A stretch of 64,000 nt of DNA, taken from Stictocephala bisonia (lineage: Eukaryota > Arthropoda > Insecta > Hemiptera > Membracidae). Both the position numbers and the translations under genes were made by a program. The notes under the pieces were generated by a model. It did not search any database. It was not told the DNA's origin and saw nothing but the letters and a program-made list of their open reading frames with translations. Location: contig JAQJVL010000002.1 of the NCBI GenBank assembly GCA_035578905.1, forward strand, positions 10,354,717 through 10,418,716. Reading direction: 5' to 3'. Positions within the stretch are counted from its first letter, which is position 1; each line of letters begins with the position of its first letter. Shown here piece by piece: positions 47,574-60,013 of the stretch.

Positions 47574-48590
47574 CCTAAATCATGTGCCACATAAGGGCGA
47601 TACATTTCTTTAAGTCCAGGATTTAGAAAAAAGTTTTGTTCTACCTGATATATTATTGTGAAGAAAGGGTTTTCAATAACTGTATACTGGCAGATGTGAC
47701 AACTACGCTCAATCCACAAACGCTTGACGCGCTGCAAAGCGGACAGTCCACAAAGTACATAAAACAGTATATAAACACTACTGGAGACGAGCAGTCTGTA
47801 TATACTCAGTTTATCTGTGTCTCTAATATCCCTGTTGTCATTCAATTTGCAACATATTACGTATAGGTGATTATGTATTAACAAATAGTAACGTTTCTTA
47901 CTGTTTGTTAATACAAATAGTAAAGTCATATCTAATAATAAAATAATCAAAATATCTATGTTTTCATATTAAAAATATGCAGCCGATACTTCCAGAGATA
48001 TTCTTAAATTTGAAATTTAATAAACGAAACGCAAACATCATTACAAAGAACATACATTTTGCTGACCTTTGTTGGGACGTTACGGGTAAAACAATTTAAA
48101 TGTTGGCTCTGCGAATGTTTTTTTTTATAATCCGAGTTTTGTAATGAAAAAAGAGGGGTGGAAAGTTTTTGTACACGTGTGACGGAATGTAATTGAATCC
48201 GCCATATCAGGGTAATGGGGGTTTGGGGCTGATCTCTGATACGGCACACAACTGACTCCTCGACAATGTACTGATCTATTTTACATTACATTACATGTTA
48301 ACTGTTGATGTAATGTAATGCCTGGTGCTCAAGAATTGGGTGGGATAGATAATAATCTAGAATATAGACTAAAGAATGTATTTCATTTATTAGCATTTAT
48401 TCATTTATTAGAATTATTTTTATAACATTAGTTCTGCAATCCATGGAAGGAAGCTGGGGCCTTCTTTATTTCAGTACCACCACTTTTTACAACATTTTTA
48501 TCGAATCAGCGTACATGCAACTATGTTAGACGTGCTCATGTATATGTTCATAATATATCAGGTTATGAAAACATGTATAGTAAGCTTACA
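47574..48590. other. Unassigned region
   Basis: The 136-codon minus-strand ORF (47540-47950) overlaps the preceding MITE and has no domain signature. Part of it (47695-47745) resembles 13068-13120. A perfect hairpin lies at 48284-48320: CATTACATTACAT and its complement around 11 nt. Confidence 0.45.
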
Positions 48591-49160
48591 CACAGAGAAA
48601 AATGAAAACATATGTAACTTCGTTGTGCTCACAGTGAACGCCTCAGTGACAGTAATATAGTATATTTCATAACAAGAGTGGAAAGTGGGGTTTTGCATGT
48701 TCGAGACCATATGTTTGAAGTCGAGCACTTCAAATGGTCGAGAACATGCAAAACTCTTTCACTCGAGTTTTGAACGATACTTTTCACTACACTACGGAAT
48801 AAAATAAGTGTTGTTGACTGTGGAAAATTTTCGGTTGTAAACAATGTTACTTTCGGTAGTAAACAATAGACAGCTGTTGAAAATATGATGTTTCGCAGGT
48901 TGTAAACACATAACGAAAACAGCTGAACTCATAGTAGTGTAGTGAAAAATATATTACAACTAATTTAGGCCAACATCTTTATTCATCTGTTGTAAAAATT
49001 ACTTAGTATATCCTAGAAGATATGGAGCGAATAGGGGGGGGGGGTTGGAAAAGTAACAGTACTGACTGGGCCTGACTTTGCATTGCAAACTGGAGAAATA
49101 ACTACTTGACACTCATTCAGCGCACTAGTGGATGTGACCTCTGTTTCTTTCATCTCTGTT
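48591..49160 (+). mobile_element. hAT-like MITE interrupted by a nested insertion
   Basis: Left part 48591-~48660 starts CACAGAGAAAAATGAAAACA and has AGTGAACGCCTCAGTGACAG. Right part ~48950-49160 resumes with ATTACAACTAATTTAGGC, and ends GTGACCTCTGTTTCTTTCAT-CTCTG. Between them lie ~290 bp absent from other copies, with strong internal palindromes. The right part also has a G10 run at the usual G-rich position. Confidence 0.9.
48661..48949. mobile_element. Nested insertion with hairpin and inverted ends
   Basis: GTTTTGCATGTTCGAGACCA (from about 48692) pairs with TGGTCGAGAACATGCAAAAC across a short loop, giving an imperfect ~50 bp hairpin at about 48668-48772. A second inverted pair, TTTTCACTACACTAC (about 48780) and GTAGTGTAGTGAAAA (about 48935), bounds the right 170 bp. 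It may be two elements or one complex foldback. Confidence 0.7.
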
Positions 49161-50769
49161 GCTCAAACAAGGTCAGGATCAGTTGTCGAGGTTTACGTAC
49201 TCGACCCGCCACTCGACCACGTAAACACACCCTATGTAAACTTAACATGACGTAACATAAACTAACCTAACTTTACCTGATCTAACATAACCTAATCTAT
49301 CCTATTTCAACCTGGATATAGTTAAATTTTTGTTAACTTAAGGTATGTTACAAATAAAACAGAGGGTTGACTCTGTTTTCAAAAATACCAGATACCTGAC
49401 TTTCCACTTTTGAACTTTTACGTTATTTACAAATGTATACAACATTTACATCAATTGTATGAAATCATGTACTTGGTTTGAATATCGGATCTAGGGGTAG
49501 ACGAATGTATTTAATTAATTCTTATCCCTTAATAGAAGGGATGGAAACTACAGTAAACTACCGCTTACAAACCATAATTTGGATTACATTCGTTTATTAA
49601 ATTTTTATATAACTATAATTTTATTAATTTTAGGTAGATTTTGATTTAGTGGGAATGTCAAGTGCTGCCAATCACACAAATTATAATGTTGTGTTCCTCA
49701 TTTACATTTACTTTTTGTACAATTTTACTTTTCTTCAAATTAAAAGGGTTTTCTGATTATTTCTTCGTCGTAACTTTGTGCCGTAATGCGTGTAATTTTG
49801 TTTACAAAACGTGCGTAGTATAAAAATTAAAAAATATATAGGGAACTTTACGTGGAAATGTTTTACTTCAACGTGAATATACTTCAACGGGTGAACGGCC
49901 AATTCATGCATATAGGGAGAATATTGGTCCTAGGCTGATTACTTTGACAAGGATATTTATGTATTCGTTTATATAAGCTACATACAAATTGGGGTTTTGT
50001 AACATGCTCCGTAGTTTTCAGCAACAAAACAACGAGAAGAGTTTTGGATTCAACGCTAGAAAACTTTAGACCGGTGTCTCTAAAAGATCAAACTCTACTA
50101 AAATCCATTTCAGTCTTCCAATAGATTTAAACTGATAAAGTATTTAAAGTGAAATCATAAATAGTTATGTTATTTATGCATTCTACGATAACTTTGGGAA
50201 ACTTGGTAAATTGTTAATTTCCATACATTTATTAAGATTTTTAAGAAAATATTTTACCTCTGATTTCTCCTTTTTAAACATACAAATATTTAGTCATACA
50301 TTTTAAAATAAATCAATTTTTCAAAGGAACTCTTGTTACATTAGTCTTTTCGATTTATCAACCAGACTCCGAACCCCAAACGTTAATCAAAGTCCCCTTA
50401 GTTAATTAAGAAATAGCCTCCCTGGTGATGATCAAATCGATATCGATTATGATTAATCGGACCGAACTGACTAATTCATCAGAACGATGTTTTAACTATA
50501 TGTTTACATTATGGAAATTACCAATTTCAATAGATACTGATTTACAGTTAATTTGTTTACACCCATCACAAATTAAGATCTACACTAGACTCCCTTTATT
50601 TGAAAAATTGTGCTGTCTTAATTTTTAACATAATTATAAAATTTTCGATGGATTTAGTGTTTTTATAGTCTACATATCAATGACTGGTTACATAATAGCT
50701 TTTGTGTAAGACATGATCAGTCTTATCACGTCAAATAACCGCAAAAGCCAGATAGCCGCTGCTTCGACT
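49161..50769. other. AT-rich stretch; degenerate AACCTAA-type repeat at 49235-49315
   Basis: 49235-49315 holds irregular ACATAACCTAATCTATCC-like words. Nothing else recognised. Short ORFs lack domains. Confidence 0.45.
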
Positions 50770-51440
50770 TGAAAGGTTTAGCATAGCCGTAGTTGAATCC
50801 GTTAAATACCTAGGCATCACCATCTGTAGTGGCCTAAGATGGCAGCAACATATTGAATCCATCTCTAAAAGGCTTTCATCAGTGTGCTACATGGTACGTA
50901 GATTACAGCCAATTGTTGAAAAAGTTGTATTTTTTAAAGTTTACTTTGGATGTTTCCACAGCATCATGAAATATGGAATTATTTCTTGGGGAAACAGCCA
51001 AATGGCCCAACGCATATTTTTGCTACAAAAACGTGTAGTCAGAACCATTTGTAAGGAACATTATCTGTCACATTGTAAAGCTTTGTTCCTGCAGCTAAAA
51101 ATATTAACCCTGCCAGCGTTGTTTATTTTGGAATGTGCGTTGTTAGTAAAGAAAAATCCTGAGACGTTTATAAAAAATAAGGATGTACATAGGTATCCTA
51201 GTAGACAAAAGGGGAAAATCCATGTACCTTTAGTAAAGTCTAGTCAGGCTCAAATGGACCAAGATATACCTGTACAAAAATCTATAACAAGATTCCTCAA
51301 GAAATGAGAAACATGGATGACATAGAAAAGTTCAAGTCAGTACTAAAAGAACATCTTACAACGAGGTCCTTACTATTCGGTAGAGGAATTTTTAACTGAA
51401 AATAGGCCACAAGAATCCATTTTGACGACCACGGTGCAGA
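50770..51440 (+). pseudogene. Non-LTR retrotransposon ORF2, C-terminal fragment (dead)
   Basis: The frame reads SVKYLGITICSGLRWQQHI, the region just past the reverse transcriptase palm in Jockey/CR1-like elements (a YLG strand followed by W..H). It continues with MKYGIISWGNS, the conserved Y...WG motif, and LFLLQKRVVRTI-like sequence. The family-typical C-terminal motif appears as LYNKIPQEMRNMDDIEKFK in another frame and YYSVEEFL in a third. At least two frameshifts (near 51290 and 51370) and the missing upstream polymerase core show it is dead and 5'-truncated. The endonuclease and catalytic aspartates are absent. Confidence 0.85.
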
Positions 51441-52640
51441 CTGCACTTCTAGTGGGAGAACTTCAAGTATCAAATAGGCTATACTCGACTGTGACAATCC
51501 AGTGAAGTAGAAGGACATGTGAATTTACTTTTTTAACAATTATTGCTGTGGACACATTATTTTATTTTTAGTCGATCACCTCAACAAAAGTTGGCTGAAA
51601 ACAAACGACTTTTATAAAATGTTGAAGGAGAGATTTTAAGTATTTTACTTGTAAGTTCAGAGCGAGTAATGCGGTTGAAACAGCTAGACACTTCGAGTAA
51701 TTGGTCGGTAGCTTTGTTGATTACACTCAGCTCCATAAGCTAAAGGTCCTCAGTTCAGTCTAAAACTTAGTCAAATAAATTTTAGACCACCAGATGTTCA
51801 TTTATCATTCCGCTATTAATGAATGATACTTTATAATGAATAGTCCGTCTTAATTCGCAACTAAGAATATATTCACTTATACACACTCATTTGAAATTCA
51901 TACATACGCAAATATCTACAATCGGTTTCTTAAAAGAGGTGTACAAATAAATAAATAATATGAACATCCATAAAATGTTATACTTTAATTCAAACATCTC
52001 AATATAAATCGCAACATATCCCCTTTAAAGCAAAACATCATTGGAGACTCTTTGAACTTATTCAAGAAGAAACTTTCGTCTGAATTTCTGCCAGCTTTGG
52101 ATCACTTACGATTGTGAATAAAATAATAATTGTTCTTAATCTAGTATCCTTCAAATAATAATAATAATAGTAATTACTATAATAATCTGTTGCAACATGT
52201 CTAAAGACAAGTTATAAATTGAATATGTTATTTGTATACATCTTCTGTTGCAAATAGTTTAGGGTTACGATTTAAGGATTTTTTTATTTGTAAATTAAGC
52301 TTACTTATTAATGGCTTTAATTATAGTTTTTAAGTTTGTATTTTTTTTTCTATCTGCATTTTTGTATTTTGTCATTGCTTATTTTGTTATATATTTTTTT
52401 TAATTTGCTGTTTCTGCTATTGTTGTAAGTTGCATTCATAAAACTAATGTTTATTGTGCTTATTGTTATCTGCGTCTATTTAAATGTTCAATTCTGGTAT
52501 TTACTATTATGTTGTTATGTCACTTTTAGATTTTATTATAATCTTATAGTTTTATGGAGGAAGAGTGTTCTTTTTGACCTGTTCAAATAATTTTATATTG
52601 GAGTTTTTGCCGTTGGTAGTGTAAATAAATAAGGTTGTAA
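51441..52640 (+). other. Probable 3' UTR of the dead LINE, with SINE inside
   Basis: T-rich, gene-free sequence follows the LINE fragment and ends near 52632 with GTAAATAAATAAGG, a possible LINE tail. A family 2 SINE occupies 51697-51960. The assignment of the outer part as 3' UTR rests on position only. Confidence 0.35.
51697..51960 (+). mobile_element. SINE family 2, near full length
   Basis: The head GGTCGGTAGCTTTGTTGATT and, ~50 bp on, CAGTTCAGTCT mimic A and B boxes. The body has CCACCAGATGTTCATTTATC, GCTATTAATGAATGATACTT and AATAGTCCGTCTTAATTCGC. The 3' end has CACACTCATTTGAAATTCAT and TACGCAAATATCTACAATCG, ending in AAATAAATAAATAA. Confidence 0.7.
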
Positions 52641-52680
52641 ATAATCTTGATGGATGCTACTTAACAAGACTAATATCATA

Positions 52681-53040
52681 TTAGTTTTTACTGGATCGCT
52701 GGACAATCCAGTTGACGATGGTATTTTCGTCGTTTACGATACGACGATGATGGTGTTTAGCTCCAGACCTTTGTTCCCGCGGTTCATCGACTCGACCTTG
52801 AAAAGTACAAGGTCGTTCGGTTTCTCGATGTACGTCGAAATGAATATAAATAACCCGAGAATAACGATATAGATTCCAATACTGGCAATGATGTAGTTTC
52901 TTTATGGCATTAGCTACATAAAGATCCCAATCGAGCAAGATGTATTCCCCAGAGCCCCAGGCTAGGAAACCGGTTGCTAACCCCTGATGCATTAAACATG
53001 GAGGCTGCGACGTTGCCAGACCATCTCTGGGGTGATTCTG
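52681..53040 (-). pseudogene. Possible membrane-protein gene fragment
   Basis: The minus strand is unusually coding-like. One frame (from 52992 or further upstream) reads GLATGFLAWGSGEYILLDWD and continues to about 52905. A second frame takes over near 52900 with IIASIGIYIVILGLFIFIST, a clear hydrophobic transmembrane segment. A polar tail with YIEKPNDLVLFKVESMN follows, ending at a TAA near 52735. Codons in this tail favour C/G at third positions. The two frames are offset by one base near GCCATAAAGAAAC, so this is either a frameshifted relic or two exons meeting at a weak splice site. No family recognised. Confidence 0.35.
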
Positions 53041-53789
53041 GTGGGCGCCTATTTGTTTTTCTTAATAAACACATTATAGTGGACCACTTTTTTTAGTCTG
53101 TGAGGTCTTTTATTTTTCATTTTGCTTTTTGGAAAGTGTTCACATCTTAATTCTAAGAAAAAGGCTGAAGACATTGATTTTTACATTTCAGTTTGTTGTT
53201 TACGTTTTTTCTTAATGTTATTCCCTTACTCTGAGTTTAGTAAAGACATTTATGTTAGCATTATTGAAGACTCCGATGTCTTAATAATGTTACATGCAAA
53301 TAAGCAATCATATTCACGTTAACCCCCACCCCAACCAACCCCCGTTTACAGAACATTTTAATTTTGATCTGAAATATCTTACAGCAAGGAATGGTGTACG
53401 CTTTTGATTCATGTCTGTTAAGGTGTTTCTGTTTAGTTTCTATGCTTGTACTATTATGAAAAAAACGCGTTGCTATCTCAATATTTTTTGTCTTCTTGTC
53501 CTGTTTTCACTTTAACAATGCAATGTATTCAACAACAACAAAAAACAAACTAACTAACAAACAAGAACGTTGAAAGCATAATCAGAGAAAAATAATGTTC
53601 AACTATCTATGCTTATTTGTAGAAATAAAGGGGAAAGCATCGTTAACAATATTAAAATTAAATAGTACCGTAGTCTTTCTTTTTTTATTTATTTTTATTT
53701 TTTCACAAAAGGCCAAAATGTCCAGGCTTGCTTATTGCCACATAGACATGATTTATTTTTACACCTTTCACTAGTGAGTCTCTATGTGA
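53041..53789. other. AT-rich stretch without a recognisable gene
   Basis: Nothing recognised. Confidence 0.45.
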
Positions 53790-53980
53790 GTCGGCACTAA
53801 TGGCACAGAGCTGTAATCCAGCTACTTGGGCACGAAGTGTTGTGGAGATTGTAGGCGATTGGTTCTATGCTTGCTTGGTCTTTTTAATATTGACATGGCA
53901 TCCGCTCAATGTTTGTTATCTACGTGGTCACTACTAGAGCGGTCTGGAGTATCCGTGTTGGGTGGTAGTCAGTAATCACG
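53790..53980 (+). mobile_element. SINE family 1, 5' half only
   Basis: GTCGGCACTAATGGCACAGA, GCTGTAATCCAGCTACTTGG, GTGTTGTGGAGATTGTAGGC, GGTTCTATGCTTG, GTGGTCACTACTAGAGCGGT and GTGTTGGGTGGTAGTCAGTA follow the family order. The shared 3' half is missing. Confidence 0.7.
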
Positions 53981-54780
53981 AACTTTTAGTCCAAATATAA
54001 CTGTACCCAGCCCGACATACTAAATACACACAAAACAACCACGACCATGTCTGAGAGCAGAACAACTAGTTTTTTTAAATAAAATCGTTGGGTATCTTTC
54101 AAAAATAGCAAAGACTTTTAAAAGTGTTGTATTAAAATGGAACACTTTAAAGTGAGTGTGATGATGCTATAATATAACAATAGCAATCTTCATTCTAATT
54201 ACATAATACATGAGTGTATGGGAATGGTTAAAAAATAAGAACTTATGTAACAAAATAATGTTTTAACCTGTGTCAAAAATATTTATCAAGTGCACCATCT
54301 TGTAGTTTCTTTTAAATGTTGTTAGTACCTTGTTTATTCAAACTAATACTGTCTTTCTTTTTAAACAATTTACTAATCTTTCACAATTAAAAAAAACAAA
54401 AAACACAACAATGGTGGTTTTTTTTCTTTTTTTTCTATTATTTAGAAATGTTCCATGTTTTAAATATAGGATGAAATTGTTTCTTAAACTATAAGTATTG
54501 GTATTTGAGTGTATGTGATTTTGTTTTTATTATACATTAAAGATGATTTTCCAATTTCAACTATGTATAGACCAAATATAGTAATAATTATTGTATTTAT
54601 TGAATAGTGGACATAGAATGTCCAATATTAATTATTCTGATTGTTTGTTTTACTTTTAATATATTCAATTTATTTTTTATTAATGTCCTTAACGATACAA
54701 GGTTTACTATATCAGGCAATGAAAAACGTGTAGTAGGCTTGGTGTCATCCTAATGTTATGTTTTTTTCAGAGGCTTACGG
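53981..54780. other. AT-rich stretch without a recognisable gene
   Basis: Nothing recognised beyond T runs near 54418-54435. Confidence 0.45.
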
Positions 54781-55036
54781 CACAGAGAAAAAACACAGGT
54801 AGCTTTATTATTGCTACAGCAAATGCCTCAGGGGCTGTTATAAATGGATTACACTAATGCATATCTTTTTACATCTTTGGTAATAATTACTTAATTTATC
54901 CTTGAGGATTTAAGGGAAATGAGGGAGGAACTAAGAAGGTGCTGGCCTTGACATCACATGGCAAACTGGAGAAATAACTACTCGACACTCATCCAGCGTA
55001 CTATTGTTTGTGACCTCTATTCCTTTCCTATCTGTG
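54781..55036 (+). mobile_element. hAT-like MITE, full length
   Basis: Ends are CACAGAGAAAAAACACAGG and CTATTCCTTTCCTATCTGTG. The internal TGCTACAGCAAATGCCTCAG, TTATCCTTGAGGATTTAAGG, AAGGTGCTGGCCTTG and GGAGAAATAACTACTCGACA are intact. Flanks CTTACGG and CTTACAC share 5 of 7 bases. Confidence 0.93.
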
Positions 55037-55213
55037 CTTACACTCTCATACGTCAATCAGCCAAATCAATGTATCCTGGCCTACATAACTTAGATTGGCC
55101 CGACGAAACGTAGCATATGCTGTACAAATTTCATTTTCATGGAGTTAGCTTTTTTTAAATGATAATTTACAGCATAGAAAACGTTTCAAGAGTGGTGGAC
55201 CGTTTAAGCGTCT

Positions 55214-55527
55214 GCAGAGGCTGTCGGCCATGTTGGTTATTTTTCAGTGGATTTTGTTCCAAACAAATTGCATTTGTTCTAGAATGAAATTGCGCGTTGG
55301 AATTGCTTTTCAAATAAATAATTTATTTTATTTCAAAAATATTTAGTTTGAATTTTCTAAACTAGCCGTATGTATTCAAAGTATAAAAATCAAACCCAAT
55401 GTGCAATATGATAAACGTTTGAAAACACCACATACACAAATGTTAGTCAATAAATAACGAAAAAATATGGATTCGCAAATAAAATAGTTCTTATGGGATT
55501 AAAACCAACATGGCCGACGGCGTCTGC
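55214..55527. mobile_element. Possible short element with 26 bp inverted ends
   Basis: TGCAGAGGCTGTCGGCCATG (from about 55214) is matched in reverse complement by the right end at about 55502-55527, with 24 of 26 positions agreeing, including AACCAACATGGCCGAC. The ~260 bp between is AT-rich and non-coding. A duplication of the target was not seen. Confidence 0.6.
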
Positions 55528-55689
55528 ACACTATTAAAAGAGGCCCCAAAAGCCTTGCAATCACTCCTGTAGAACGCCAAAACTTGAGAGGAATGAATTG
55601 TAAAACGATTCGATATTTCTTCATCGATCTATGAAATCCAGGTATTTTTTTGATTTTGGGAAAAACTGAAACCAGGTGAAACATAATGT

Positions 55690-58204
<2,515 letters not shown>

Positions 58205-58451
58205 AATAAAGTATACATTAACGCTCTTCTACATGAATTATAGTTTACTTCACAGTTCACACTGTAACCTTATCAACTTTGTTAATGTCAGTAATTTGCT
58301 AGGCTTAGGCCTATTCGAACAAATATCACAAGATGATCTCAACTTAAGCTTTCTCGAATAAAGGTTACAAACTTGTATTTTACTAATAGAACATTTTGTA
58401 AGACTAATGATACATAACCTATACATGTAAATAATTAAGTTATATAATATC

Positions 58452-58660
58452 TCAGTAATCTTACATATATGAAATCCAAAAACGATGTATTCACTCATTA
58501 CAACATTTCGGGAACCACTTTGCAGATTTTGATGAAATTTGAAGGCAAGTTAAGTTTTGTTCATAGAGATCCACTTAAAAAGAATTTCTCGAAATGTTTC
58601 ATAAAGGGTAGAAACAGTCCCTCAAATTGTCCATTTTTCATAAGATTATCATTAATTTAT
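58452..58660 (+). mobile_element. Diverged relative of the Helitron 5' region
   Basis: GATTTTGATGAAATTTG, then CATAGAGATCCACTTAAAAA and GAATTTC, align with 62135-62190 (GATTGATTTGAAATTTTG, CCTAGAGGCCCACTAAGAAA, GGATTTC). The ends are not recognisable. The 70-codon ORF here is not a gene. Confidence 0.4.
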
Positions 58661-58784
58661 TTAATAATTCATAATTTATAGCAAATAAATGTCACAAAAG
58701 CTTGTATGATTTTGTTTTATTCCTGAGTGACATATTAAGGTCATTTAAACTTACTTTGACATGATTGCACTTCTTTGCATTCCA

Positions 58785-58836
58785 CTGAAGCAGACTTATA
58801 GGGTTTTTTAGACTATGCATTTTTTTATCTAGGAGA
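58785..58836 (+). repeat. Single fragment of the repeat seen at 61.6-62.1 kb
   Basis: GCAGACTTATAGGGTTTTTT and TTATCTAGGAGAACGTAAAG match the order in 61655-61715 (AGAGACTTACAGATTTTTC and TTATCTAGGAGAACATACTG). It lies immediately beside the 5S-derived element. Confidence 0.55.
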
Positions 58837-58857
58837 ACGTAAAGTTAAAAAGGTAAA

Positions 58858-59215
58858 TATCGTTTTATTTTACTACGTGAAGTCAAGGCTAAGAAGCCCT
58901 CCCTAACATTTAACCTAGAAACCAACGGCTTAAAAGTGACTTCTGAACCACCACCAGAGACCGGGCAGACGGGCTGCATGCAAGGACTAGATCGCTTAGG
59001 TGGTCACCCATCCAAGGGACAAACACGCTCGACATTGCTTGATCCGTTATCTTGTGATAACGTCGGAAACTTCTGGTCAAGGCCACTGACAAACCGTACA
59101 ATGTCCTCCGTAAGTTGAATTGATGATGATGATGATGATAAGGAATGTCTCCTCTCAAGAAGACGCTGATTAAAATGGTTTAGAGGGAAAGACGGAAAGA
59201 AAAAGCAAGCGTAGA
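58858..59215 (-). mobile_element. 5S-rRNA-derived SINE-like element
   Basis: On the minus strand GGATCAAGCAATGTCGAGCG followed by CTTGGATGGGTGACCACC matches the internal control region of animal 5S rRNA (AAGCAGCGTCGGGC...CTTGGATGGGGGACC, from memory). Upstream is an ATC trinucleotide run (about 59130). Downstream is a body with CAGCCCGTCTGCCCGGT, GAAGTCACTTTTAAGCCG and GGGAGGGCTTCTTAGCC, ending near GTAGTAAAATAAAACG. A functional 5S gene is excluded by divergence and by the fused body. Overlapping ORFs of 60-82 codons are not genes. Confidence 0.7.
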
Positions 59216-59222
59216 GAACCAC

Positions 59223-59240
59223 CCCTTAGTTAACTAAGGG
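59223..59240. repeat. Perfect 18 bp palindrome
   Basis: CCCTTAGTTAACTAAGGG, exact, just beyond the 5' end of the 5S-derived element. Confidence 0.85.
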
Positions 59241-59399
59241 TTATCAACTAGTTATATTTATATATAGCGTATGGTTTTCTTTATTAGCTACCAATCATTA
59301 ATTTATATAAGTAGTAATATATATTTAGATCAATATCAACGCGTCATGTAATTTAATAAAAAAAATTAAAGTTATATCATGTCACGAAACTAAATCCAG

Positions 59400-59710
59400 T
59401 CCATCGAGCTATTTAAGACCTGCCTCACTGATTCTGTTTATGCTAACTAATTCCTTCACATAGTTACGGGGCACTCTGTAACTATGAGATCCGTTGTTTG
59501 GATCAGATGATCTAGTGTCAAGCCCCTTTTGTATTTCCAGTAGTACCATATGCTCACGCTAGTTCGCAAGTGATTCAACAGTGACCTTTCCCTACGAGAG
59601 AGATCCATCCCACCTACAGGTATTGCCGGATCGTTAATATGGAACTTATTTCGTCCATCAAGAATGTTCCACGCCATAGCCCAGCTGGCGTGCTGGGCAA
59701 CAAAATTGGG
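59400..59710 (-). pseudogene. Non-LTR retrotransposon C-terminal fragment (dead)
   Basis: The minus strand reads DPAIPVGGMDLSRRERSLLN followed by HLRTSVSIWYYWKYKRGLTL. This resembles the conserved L-R-R...L.RLRTG region just before the C-terminal zinc knuckle of Jockey/R1-type ORF2 proteins. The knuckle is decayed: only TTDLIVTECP remains of the expected CX2C...HX4C. A stop follows ATG (near 59456), and the continuation is in another frame. It is cut off on the 5' side by the MITE family B copy. Confidence 0.7.
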
Positions 59711-59758
59711 ATCTTTTCCGTTAGTTTACTACCATTACGTTTCTTTTTATTCCGTGAA

Positions 59759-60013
59759 TTCACTACCGCTTGATAAATGTTCTACTGCTTAAAAAACTGT
59801 CCCCCAATCATTTTTTACGTCCACTGTGGTATTCCTAGTCCGCTAGGAATCCGATATCGCTGGCCTTATCTTATCGCTTTCCAAGAACTTGCAAACAGAG
59901 AGCGCATTCAGCGGTAAGTCAATCATTGGATTTACCAGTTTGTGATCAACTGTAGTAGCCACCTAACCTAACCTAACCTAACCGTAATTGTGATAACAAA
60001 GTAGTGGTAGTAA
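59759..60013 (+). mobile_element. MITE family B, copy 2, with CCTAA expansion
   Basis: Same layout as 38745-39002, with TTCACTACCGCTT at the left and TAGTGGTAGTAAA at the right. Where copy 1 has CCTAGCCTAACCTAACCG, this copy has four CCTAA units (about 59962-59985), i.e. the insect telomere motif inside a MITE. Confidence 0.85.

Noticed and set aside
47540..47950. 136-codon minus-strand ORF
   Set aside because: Its 3' part lies in a MITE and its 5' part is AT-rich; no recognised domain.
58995..59062. Functional 5S rRNA gene
   Set aside because: Only the internal control region is similar; the rest diverges and is fused to an unrelated body.
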